Source of the DNA: Pedosphaera sp.
GTDB lineage: Bacteria; Verrucomicrobiota; Verrucomicrobiae; Limisphaerales; Pedosphaeraceae
Direction of reading: 5' to 3'
Length of the DNA stretch: 7,136 bases
NCBI GenBank assembly: GCA_028293265.1
Contig: JAQGPB010000535.1
Span: 1 to 7,136, forward strand
Position numbers and translations under genes: made by a program. This document shows, one piece after another, positions 1 to 5,082 of the stretch (positions are counted from its first letter, which is position 1; every line of letters begins with the position of its first letter). Below the pieces are notes generated by a model. It saw only the letters and a list, made by a program, of their open reading frames with translations. It did no database searches and was not told where the DNA came from.

Positions 1-630
1 TCGACGCGCTGGCACATCAAGGATGAAACTTTTGATTCGATTGACCAGGCACTAGCGAACACCGTTGAAAACTATCGGCGCAACTTGTGGGCAACTCAGG
101 AACACTACATCGAGGTGTGGGTTGAAAAAGACGCCATAGCCAGCATCATTGCGAGCGAGGCTAACAAGTTTGGCGTCCCGGTTTTCGTCGCCCGAGGATT
201 CGCCAGCCTTTCAAGTCTTTATGGCGCCGCAGAGACTTTTAAGAAGCGGATACGAGCCGGAAAGGTGGCAAAGATTTACCATTTCGGCGATTATGATCCA
301 TCTGGCGTGGCAGCGGGCGAATCCATCGTGTCAGCGTTTGAGAATGATTTCAAAGTATTCGTTCATTTTGAACGCGCGGCTATCACCTCCAGCCAGATTC
401 AGCAATTTAATCTGCCAACTCGCCCCGTAAAAATGTCTGATTCCCGCGCGGCCAAATGGACCGGCGGCGAATGCGTGGAATTAGATTCGATGCCCCCGGC
501 CGAGTTGCGAAGGCTGGTTGAATCTCGCATCACCCGACACATTAACCAAAGGGAGTGGAAAGTTTTGCAGCAAACCGAGGCGGCAGAGCGTGAGACGTTG
601 GAAAAAATAAGGATAAAGGCCGCGAAGTGA
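1..630 (+). CDS. Toprim-domain protein, Spo11/TopoVI-A-like, 5' partial
   Basis: The frame is open from base 1, so the gene starts upstream of the window; 209 residues are visible. A leucine codon at 85 could be read as a TTG start, but the preceding residues (RWHIKDETFDSIDQAL) read as normal protein, so I treat it as internal. The Toprim signature is clear: a glutamate in WVEKDA (visible residue 42), followed by DYDPSG (97-102), the paired acidic residues that bind magnesium. Further conserved-looking blocks are LPTRPVKMSDSRAAKW and ELDSMPPAELRRLVE. From memory, this arrangement matches phage and actinobacterial proteins annotated as TopoVI subunit A-like Toprim proteins. Toprim folds act in DNA cleavage or joining and in nucleotidyl transfer; the exact reaction here is unknown. 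The gene overlaps the next by four bases (GTGA), indicating translational coupling with a DNA-binding protein. Family call fairly sure, function open. Confidence 0.82.
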   Translation, partial: STRWHIKDETFDSIDQALANTVENYRRNLWATQEHYIEVWVEKDAIASIIASEANKFGVPVFVARGFASLSSLYGAAETFKKRIRAGKVAKIYHFGDYDPSGVAAGESIVSAFENDFKVFVHFERAAITSSQIQQFNLPTRPVKMSDSRAAKWTGGECVELDSMPPAELRRLVESRITRHINQREWKVLQQTEAAERETLEKIRIKAAK

Positions 631-1004
631 GCCATCCGCCCAAAAAACCCGCACCATTCATCGTGCCCGAGCGCATTCGAGATTCTAAACTGCCTCTCTC
701 ACAATTCCGCGTGCTCTGTCAAGTCGCATCGCGTTGCGGGAAGGATGGCGAGTGTTTTGAATCCCTGCCGAGCATGGCAACCGCTTGCTGCATCCGGCGC
801 GATACCGTGCAAAATGCCCTTGAATTGCTGGTAGTGAATGGCTGGCTTATCCGCGAACAACGTCCGGGCAGAACTACGGTGTATCGCCTGTCCACGTTCA
901 CAAAAACCGGCAGTCACGCCGCCCATGAATGGCTCTCCTCAAATCGCCCAGCAACGAAACAAAACCCAATAGACAATGATGAAAATGAAAACGACACCCC
1001 CTAA
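627..1004 (+). CDS. Winged-helix DNA-binding protein, phage replication-initiator type
   Basis: This 125-residue protein starts at a GTG overlapping the previous stop. Residues 22-90 form a winged helix-turn-helix of the HTH_36 type: KLPLSQFRVLCQVASRC (helix 1), LPSMATACCIRRDTVQNALELLVVNGWL (helix-turn-helix, about 47-74), then a basic turn and strand, REQRPGRTTVYRLS. Such domains are common in phage replication and regulatory proteins, where a low-complexity repeat tail often follows. Here the frame ends at ACC-CCC-TAA after a short acidic tail, and a repeat-encoding stretch (RGATH twice) follows in the +1 frame. The gene may therefore be frameshifted by mutation, or extended by +1 slippage to about 233 residues. 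The repeats just downstream are candidate binding sites, by analogy with lambda O, whose origin iterons lie inside its own gene. Domain call is good; replication role is inferred. Confidence 0.75.
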   Translation: MSHPPKKPAPFIVPERIRDSKLPLSQFRVLCQVASRCGKDGECFESLPSMATACCIRRDTVQNALELLVVNGWLIREQRPGRTTVYRLSTFTKTGSHAAHEWLSSNRPATKQNPIDNDENENDTP

Positions 1005-1006
1005 AA

Positions 1007-1104
1007 GAGGAGCTACCCACCTAGCTCCTGATTCCAGTAGGGTCAAACGAGGAGCTACCCACCCTCCCGGTTTGAGGAGCTACCCACCCAGTCCCTCAAA
1101 CCGG
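1007..1104 (+). repeat. Three 15-base direct repeats with two perfect hairpins
   Basis: GAGGAGCTACCCACC occurs exactly at 1007-1021, 1049-1063 and 1074-1088 (start-to-start spacings 42 and 25). Copy 1 forms a hairpin with arms AGGAGCTA (1008-1015) and TAGCTCCT (1022-1029) and a six-base loop. Copy 3 lies across the left arm and loop of a second hairpin with arms CCGGTTTGAGG (1067-1077) and CCTCAAACCGG (1094-1104). The patch directly follows the winged-helix gene, so iterons of an origin or an autoregulatory operator are plausible. Neither hairpin is followed by a T tract, which argues against a terminator. Confidence 0.8.
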
Positions 1105-1170
1105 CTACTAAGGAGTAAAGGTGAAGGAGTATTTATTATAAGGGGCACATTTGCGCGAAAAGAAAGTTTC

Positions 1171-1329
1171 ATGGGGATTCTAATTACCAAGTGTCTCCGT
1201 TGCCTTGGTTCGATGAGTATCGAAGTACTGTCTGAACATGAGGCCGAGAGCATGGCTGGATGGCTTGTATGTCCGCAGTGTGCATTCCACGTTCAACCGC
1301 AAGCGACTCTTTTCAATTATTATGAATGA
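1171..1329 (+). CDS. Small double-CxxC (zinc-ribbon-like) protein
   Basis: ATG at 1171 gives 52 residues with two CxxC pairs, KCLRC (8-11) and VCPQC (34-37), 22 residues apart, the layout of a small zinc-binding ribbon. A purine-rich stretch (AAAAGAAAG) lies a few bases upstream as a weak ribosome site. The frame is open further back to an ATG at 976, but that upstream part consists of the DNA repeats and looks like low-complexity sequence, so I prefer the short start. The alternative is that the upstream part is the tail of the winged-helix protein reached by a +1 shift, with this ribbon as its C-terminal domain. The end overlaps the next gene's start by eight bases, suggesting co-translation. 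No specific family recognised; a role in DNA or RNA binding is only inferred. Confidence 0.55.
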   Translation: MGILITKCLRCLGSMSIEVLSEHEAESMAGWLVCPQCAFHVQPQATLFNYYE

Positions 1330-1918
1330 AGAACATTTCACCAATACCATCAACTCAGAGACGGTTCTTTTCGACGGTGACCATGTGACCGGCATCGAGA
1401 ATTTTCCTTACTCAAAAGTATTCTCAGCGGATGAATCAGACCGTGGCAACCCCCTGGCCGCAATCGTGAATGAACCGTCGCCACAGCATTACGAACTGGC
1501 CGGCGAGGGCTTTGCGCGAATCCTCGATTGGATGTGGCGAACCGGGCCGAGTGATAACATGCGCTCCGCATTCCGAAAGTTCGTTGCCGTGTCCGCATTG
1601 CTACGGCCGGACCTGCTTGGCGAACTCAATTACGTCCAGCTTGCCGAGAAGCTTGGATGCAGAAAGGCGACAATATCTAAGATCGTAGTTGAATTTGAGG
1701 AGGTGGTTTGCGGCGGCATTCAGTTTAGAACATCGCGCCTCGAAGGTGCTCGCACCAACATGCGCCTGGCTCGCATGGCTCAAGTTGCCAACGGCAAGCC
1801 TTCACCTTGGGCAATCCATAAAGCAGCCGAAGCAGAACGCAAGGCCAAGCTGCCCCGCCGTCCTGATGGCCGCACCACACGCCATGCCAAGCGCACAGGA
1901 CAGGCCAAGGCGAAGTGA
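1322..1918 (+). CDS. Helix-turn-helix protein with basic C-terminal tail
   Basis: The start is placed at ATG 1322 (MNEEHF...), overlapping the preceding stop by eight bases. The frame is open back to 1238, but that stretch overlaps the zinc-ribbon gene and is poorly protein-like. The product has 198 residues. Residues 1-60 are acidic and unrecognised. Residues 80-130 hold a helix (SAFRKFVAVSALLRPDLLG) and a helix-turn-helix (VQLAEKLGCRKATISKIVVEF). Residues 165-198 form a very basic tail (AERKAKLPRRPDGRTTRHAK...). The core resembles the 80-residue protein encoded at 2726-2968 (aliphatic helix, P-x-L-[LI]-G, then helix-turn-helix). Possible roles are a phage regulator or a small DNA-recognition subunit of the terminase kind; no large terminase is adjacent, so the latter is weak. 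DNA binding is likely, the specific function is unknown. Confidence 0.7.
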   Translation: MNEEHFTNTINSETVLFDGDHVTGIENFPYSKVFSADESDRGNPLAAIVNEPSPQHYELAGEGFARILDWMWRTGPSDNMRSAFRKFVAVSALLRPDLLGELNYVQLAEKLGCRKATISKIVVEFEEVVCGGIQFRTSRLEGARTNMRLARMAQVANGKPSPWAIHKAAEAERKAKLPRRPDGRTTRHAKRTGQAKAK

Positions 1919-2117
1919 TATGAAGGCAACCCACTCTAATCATCACGCGCAACCAAGCGACCGTCACGGGGTAAGGCGTAATACGGGAATTTTTCTTAGG
2001 TTCTCCCGGAATCAAGTTTGAAAGAGGACAGGGTGCCGATTTTTCTTACTACCTCATTCACGAGTAAAAAACATCGCCCTACGCAAAATTAACCGACTTA
2101 CTAGAGATCGAAACCAC
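1919..2117 (+). other. 199-base intergenic gap, possible leader
   Basis: No convincing gene is present. The stretch is more AT-rich than its flanks and carries a direct repeat ATTTTTCTTA at 1989-1998 and 2039-2048, exactly 50 bases apart. A weak hairpin pairs CGGGA (1984-1988) with TCCCG (2004-2008). A 33-codon frame from ATG 1920 to TGA 2021 begins two bases after the previous stop; it is histidine- and arginine-rich and cannot be confirmed. A TTGAAA hexamer at 2018-2023 has no good -10 partner at 17 bases. The gap probably carries the promoter or leader for the DUF3102-like gene at 2118, but I cannot fix a promoter. Confidence 0.4.
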
Positions 2118-2675
2118 ATGAAAACAAAACCCACGAAATTAAATGTCCCACGTCCAGACTACCAGAGCAGGGCCGCTGCGAAGCGGAAAGAGTCCGCAAT
2201 TGCGGGGATCGAAACGGTGAATGGTTGCCTCACGGAATTTGAAACTATCTGTGGCGACATGGCAAACAACACCATTCGCGCGGCGAACAAATCACGCGAG
2301 GTCGGCTTGCACTTGCTTGCCATCTGCGACCGTGAACAACTCAGTTTTGAATACTGGCAGGCTTACTGTCAGGGCAAAATTAAATGCTCTTTTGAACAGG
2401 CCAAACGGCACGTTTCCACCGCACACAAGATTCCCAAGCTAGCCAAAACAATTGAGGAAGCTGCACCTTTTATTCAAACCTGTTTGTTCGCGGCGAACCT
2501 GCTGGAAGTGCCTGAGCGCATCGAAACTCATAACAGCGTGTCCAGCGGGCCGATCCAGAAGTTTTTCAGTGAGGTCACAATTCTTAGGCGGGACTTTGAG
2601 AAAGCTATCCGTCAATTGCCGATGGAGAATTGGAACCCGTCTGTCTTGCACTCGTTCGTGAAAGACAGCGCGTGA
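2118..2675 (+). CDS. DUF3102-like phage protein
   Basis: ATG 2118 opens a 185-residue protein; no clear Shine-Dalgarno motif precedes it, only an A-rich leader. Residues 1-27 are basic (KTKPTKLN, SRAAAKRKES). Residues 50-115 follow a pattern familiar from DUF3102 and similar phage proteins: a helix with NKSREVGLHLLAICDREQLS, then FEYWQAYCQGKIKCSFEQAKRHVSTAHKIPKL, in which a target-length helix-turn-helix (SFEQAKRHVSTA) follows an aromatic motif. The C-terminal third is helical with no recognised motif and ends in ENWNPSVLHSFV. Proteins of this kind are common in phages and plasmids and are poorly characterised. The family assignment is from memory of the pattern and is moderate. It lies alone after a long leader, about 50 bases upstream of a small helix-turn-helix gene, so both are probably co-transcribed. 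Confidence 0.65.
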   Translation: MKTKPTKLNVPRPDYQSRAAAKRKESAIAGIETVNGCLTEFETICGDMANNTIRAANKSREVGLHLLAICDREQLSFEYWQAYCQGKIKCSFEQAKRHVSTAHKIPKLAKTIEEAAPFIQTCLFAANLLEVPERIETHNSVSSGPIQKFFSEVTILRRDFEKAIRQLPMENWNPSVLHSFVKDSA

Positions 2676-2710
2676 TTTGTCGCGGAATACAACCGGGCCA
2701 AAGCACTTTT

Positions 2711-2718
2711 GGAGAAAG
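2711..2718 (+). promoter_or_regulatory. Strong ribosome binding site fixing the start at 2726
   Basis: GGAGAAAG lies seven bases before GTG 2726. Few other starts in this module have such a site. It decides against the longer frame from 2630, which would overlap the previous gene by 46 bases. Confidence 0.65.
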
Positions 2719-2725
2719 TAAAAAA

Positions 2726-2968
2726 GTGAACGCCATCGAAATCACAATACGCGCTGATGCCACGCGCGAAATTCTTTCACTCATCGTCAAGGGCAGCAGC
2801 GACCGCGAGGCGGGCCGCAGGGCATTGCTGATCGCGTTCGTTTTAGATCCCGCGCTGATCGGAACGCAGAAAGAGCTTTCCCGCCGCATTGGAGTCAGTG
2901 AAGGCCGCGCTTCCCAGATGCTAAAGACGATACGCGATAGTTTGGGCGAAAAAATCCCGCTGTGTTGA
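2726..2968 (+). CDS. Small helix-turn-helix protein (80 residues)
   Basis: The GTG start at 2726 is chosen because of the ribosome site GGAGAAAG seven bases upstream. Residues 1-22 have a strand-like start (NAIEITIRADATREILSLIVKG). Residues 29-46 form an aliphatic helix (AGRRALLIAFVLDPALIG), and 47-70 a helix-turn-helix (TQKELSRRIGVSEGRASQMLKTIR). The second and third blocks match the larger protein at 1322-1918 in layout and several residues, so the two are probably paralogues. The gene ends four bases before the capsid fusion frame. Its last codons carry the 13-base sequence TGCTAAAGACGAT that recurs at the start of the capsid gene. In many phages a small DNA-binding terminase subunit lies upstream of the structural genes, but a transcriptional switch for the capsid operon is equally possible. 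No catalytic motif. Confidence 0.72.
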   Translation: MNAIEITIRADATREILSLIVKGSSDREAGRRALLIAFVLDPALIGTQKELSRRIGVSEGRASQMLKTIRDSLGEKIPLC

Positions 2969-2972
2969 CTTC

Positions 2973-4571
2973 GTGCTAAAGACGATGGAAGAGAGCTTTT
3001 TTCGTGAAGCGTTGCTTGAGGCAGTAGCCGGTGAGGCGGCGATGCTGGGCATCCATCGCTTGAGCTTCGGCAGCGAGTTCGCCGTTCGCCGGTATGACAA
3101 GCAGGCCAGGGAGGAATACGACGAAGTTTTGAGCCACGGTCCCGGCGATGCCGTGCTGGGGCTGTTGAATCGTGAAGGGGTTGTTTTGGAAAATCACGAT
3201 GACGGCGTTGAAATCGGAACCGTCGAACCCGGCTCTGCCCGTGTGGAAAGCGACCTCAAAACCCGCGCAACAATCAGGCTGACTGATGAACGGTGGAAGC
3301 GGCGGGCCATTGCTGGCGACATGCGCGGCGTGTCTGTGGGTTACATCCGGCTTTCACTCTTGCGCGAGGAACGCGGGACAGGCGGTGTGCCGGTTCGATT
3401 TTACTCATGGCGCCCTTACGAAATTTCCCTGCTCACTGTCCCGCCGGCTGATGAAACAGTCGGCATTGGAAGATCAAAAACTATGGAAAATTCCAAACTC
3501 GAACAATTGCTTTCACTCGCGCTTTCCGGCTCGCGCAAGGCCGAGGTGAAATTCACCCGCGCCAAAATGCGGAACTACTCTCTGCATTCCGTTTTGAAGA
3601 CACAAATGGGCGGGAGATATATTCCTGCCGTCGGCTCGTATGAATTGGAAGTTCACCAGGAACTCGAAAGGAGCTTCGGCTTGAAAAACAATGGAACAGT
3701 CGTTCCTTTCGGCGCATTGCTTTTGCGCGACATGACCGCGACTCAATTCGCGGCGGGCGGTGCCTTGGTGCAGCCTGACATGCATCCTGTTATCGAGCTG
3801 CTTTACAACCGCCTCGTATGCATCCCGCTCGGAGCGCAAGTCATCACCGGCTTGACCGGCAATTATATTGCTCCGCAGGAAACCACTTCCGTTGCGCCTG
3901 CCATGGCGAGCGAGATCGGGGCGGCTCCGCAGTCGCAAATTGTTCTCAGTCAGGACGCGCTTGCACCCTGCCGCGCAACTGTCCAAGTGCCCATAAGTTT
4001 GCAGCTTTTGCGACAGACTGCCGGCGTTGCGGAGGACACCGTTCGCCGTGGCATCCGCCGTGCGCTGGGCGTCCTTATGGACCATCTATCCCTCTTCGGT
4101 CAGGGCGCGGGTAACGAACCCCTTGGAATCTTCAACACGCCCGGCGTTGGCTCAGTCGTATTCGGCGGGGCGGCGGACTGGAGTCACGTCCTGAATTTTG
4201 AAAAGCAAATTTCTCTCGCGTCCGCCGATGGGGAATCTCTTGGCTGGGGAATTTCACCAAACACACGCTCGCGTTGGAAAAATCTTTCGCGGATCGCTGG
4301 CACAAATTTTCCATCGTTCATCATGGAGTCCGGCCGTGTGAATGACTATCCCGCGCAAATCTCGATGCAGTTTGCCGGACAGGACCAGTGCGTATTTGGG
4401 AACTGGTCTGACTTTTACATCCTGATTTGGTATGACGGCATTGACATGCTTCTTGATGAAGTGACGCAGGCGGGCCAGGGCCGCGCACTATTGACGGCGC
4501 ATATTTGGTTCAACGTCCTGCCGCTTCACCCGCAGAGCTTTTGTGTATCCGCCGATTCCGCCAACCAATAA
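2973..4571 (+). CDS. HK97-type prohead protease-major capsid protein fusion
   Basis: One 532-residue frame joins two structural functions. Residues about 30-168 are an S78-like prohead protease: SFGSEFAVRRY, EVLSHGPGDAVLGLLN, ENHDD (likely catalytic His75), GVSVGY (likely catalytic Ser121) and PYEISLLTVPPADETVGIGR. Residues about 200-527 are an HK97-fold capsid protein: NYSLHSVLK, the N-arm, LYNRLVCIPLGAQVITGLTGNY, GQGAGNEPLGIFNTPGVGSV, FGNWSDFYILIWYDGIDMLLD and a C-terminal HIWFNVLPLHPQSF. Such fusions are known in phages, but the scaffold (delta) domain between the parts is usually about 100 residues or more; here only about 30 remain. An in-frame ATG (Met171, base 3483) has a ribosome site and could give a free 362-residue capsid protein. 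GTG 2973 or ATG 2985 may be the true start; neither has a good ribosome site. The usual portal and terminase genes upstream are absent. Confidence 0.93.
   Translation: MLKTMEESFFREALLEAVAGEAAMLGIHRLSFGSEFAVRRYDKQAREEYDEVLSHGPGDAVLGLLNREGVVLENHDDGVEIGTVEPGSARVESDLKTRATIRLTDERWKRRAIAGDMRGVSVGYIRLSLLREERGTGGVPVRFYSWRPYEISLLTVPPADETVGIGRSKTMENSKLEQLLSLALSGSRKAEVKFTRAKMRNYSLHSVLKTQMGGRYIPAVGSYELEVHQELERSFGLKNNGTVVPFGALLLRDMTATQFAAGGALVQPDMHPVIELLYNRLVCIPLGAQVITGLTGNYIAPQETTSVAPAMASEIGAAPQSQIVLSQDALAPCRATVQVPISLQLLRQTAGVAEDTVRRGIRRALGVLMDHLSLFGQGAGNEPLGIFNTPGVGSVVFGGAADWSHVLNFEKQISLASADGESLGWGISPNTRSRWKNLSRIAGTNFPSFIMESGRVNDYPAQISMQFAGQDQCVFGNWSDFYILIWYDGIDMLLDEVTQAGQGRALLTAHIWFNVLPLHPQSFCVSADSANQ
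3468..3485 (+). promoter_or_regulatory. Possible internal ribosome site and start for free capsid protein
   Basis: GGAAGA at 3468-3473 stands nine bases before the in-frame ATG at 3483, exactly at the junction between protease and linker. Initiation here would give MENSKLEQLL..., a capsid protein without protease. Nested starts of this kind are known in phage head genes (lambda C/Nu3). It could be chance, because the purines also encode the protease's end. Confidence 0.4.
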
Positions 4572-4585
4572 CCAAAAACAAAATT

Positions 4586-4981
4586 ATGAAATGGATTGCC
4601 AAACGTGACTTCTATCGCACCCCAAAATTGATGGACATTCAAATCACCGGGGCGTGCAAGGGCGCTAGCGCAACTGCACCGCACCCGAAATGCATTCATC
4701 GCGGTGCCATCTTCGAGCTGGGCAAGGCCGCGAATGAGGCCGAATTGCAGAAGGGCAAAGACCCGCAGAAAGCTCTTATCGCGCAACTCCGCGTCGCTGG
4801 CTGCATGGGCGATGCCAGCGATGCCGAGGTTGTCGCCCGTATCGAGTCTGAAATTGCCACAGATGCCAAGCGCGAGGCGGCACACGCAGCCATGAACAAG
4901 GAAGCGAACACTGCGGCGATTGCGGCGGCGTTCATGGAAGTCATTCGCCTGGCACAGCGTCGAGCCAATGCCGCGCAGTAA
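4586..4981 (+). CDS. Unrecognised 131-residue protein following the capsid gene
   Basis: ATG 4586 lies 14 bases after the capsid stop in an A-rich leader (AACCAAAAACAAAATT) without a Shine-Dalgarno motif; the frame is open back to 4505 only inside the capsid gene. Residues 1-50 are strand-rich (KWIAKRDFYRTP, MDIQITG, HPKCIHRGAIFELGK), with four cysteines in the protein in total (positions 24, 36 and 73 plainly seen) but no CxxC pair. The His-Arg-Gly-Ala-xx-Glu-Leu-Gly stretch resembles short beta motifs in phage head-decoration or completion proteins, a weak likeness. Residues 51-131 are alanine-rich helix (EAELQKGKDPQKALIAQLR, EVVARIESEIATDAKREAAHAAM, AIAAAFMEVIRLAQRR). Position right after the capsid gene suggests a head or head-tail joining role; that is inference only. 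It ends before a 101-base gap with hairpins. Confidence 0.7.
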   Translation: MKWIAKRDFYRTPKLMDIQITGACKGASATAPHPKCIHRGAIFELGKAANEAELQKGKDPQKALIAQLRVAGCMGDASDAEVVARIESEIATDAKREAAHAAMNKEANTAAIAAAFMEVIRLAQRRANAAQ

Positions 4982-5018
4982 AACAATTTCGGCGGGTTTT
5001 TGTCCATCAAGATTCCCC

Positions 5019-5060
5019 CCGCTGATTAGCGGAGTGCTTGCTCGGCGGCGGGCACTCCGC
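5019..5060 (+). promoter_or_regulatory. Two mutually exclusive hairpins before the tape-measure gene
   Basis: A 9-bp perfect stem pairs GCGGAGTGC (5029-5037) with GCACTCCGC (5052-5060) around a 14-base GC-rich loop. A competing 5-bp stem pairs CCGCT (5019-5023) with AGCGG (5028-5032) around GATT, and shares the bases 5029-5032. Neither has a T tract after it, so a simple intrinsic terminator is unlikely. The structure stands 22 bases before ATG 5083 and could set mRNA stability or the ratio of tape measure to capsid. Functional reading is inference. Confidence 0.5.
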
Positions 5061-5082
5061 GCTTGCTTTCTAAAATAATTTT

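Noticed and set aside
149..430. 93-residue open frame within the Toprim gene
   Set aside because: Shadow frame inside a gene with clear motifs.
1007..1104. CRISPR array
   Set aside because: Only three short copies with unequal spacing, some in hairpins with different partners, and no cas genes.
1238..1321. Longer start for the 198-residue helix-turn-helix protein
   Set aside because: Would overlap most of the zinc-ribbon gene, and the added residues are not protein-like; ATG 1322 fits a stop-start overlap.
2630..2725. Longer start for the 80-residue helix-turn-helix protein
   Set aside because: Overlaps the preceding gene's coding end; GTG 2726 has GGAGAAAG at ideal distance.
3513..4085. 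190-residue open frame on the minus strand
   Set aside because: Lies wholly opposite the well-supported capsid gene, has no recognised motif and composition of a codon shadow.
4968..5006. Terminator after the 131-residue gene (CGGCGGGTTTTTG)
   Set aside because: Only about four base pairs can form upstream of the T run, too weak to call.
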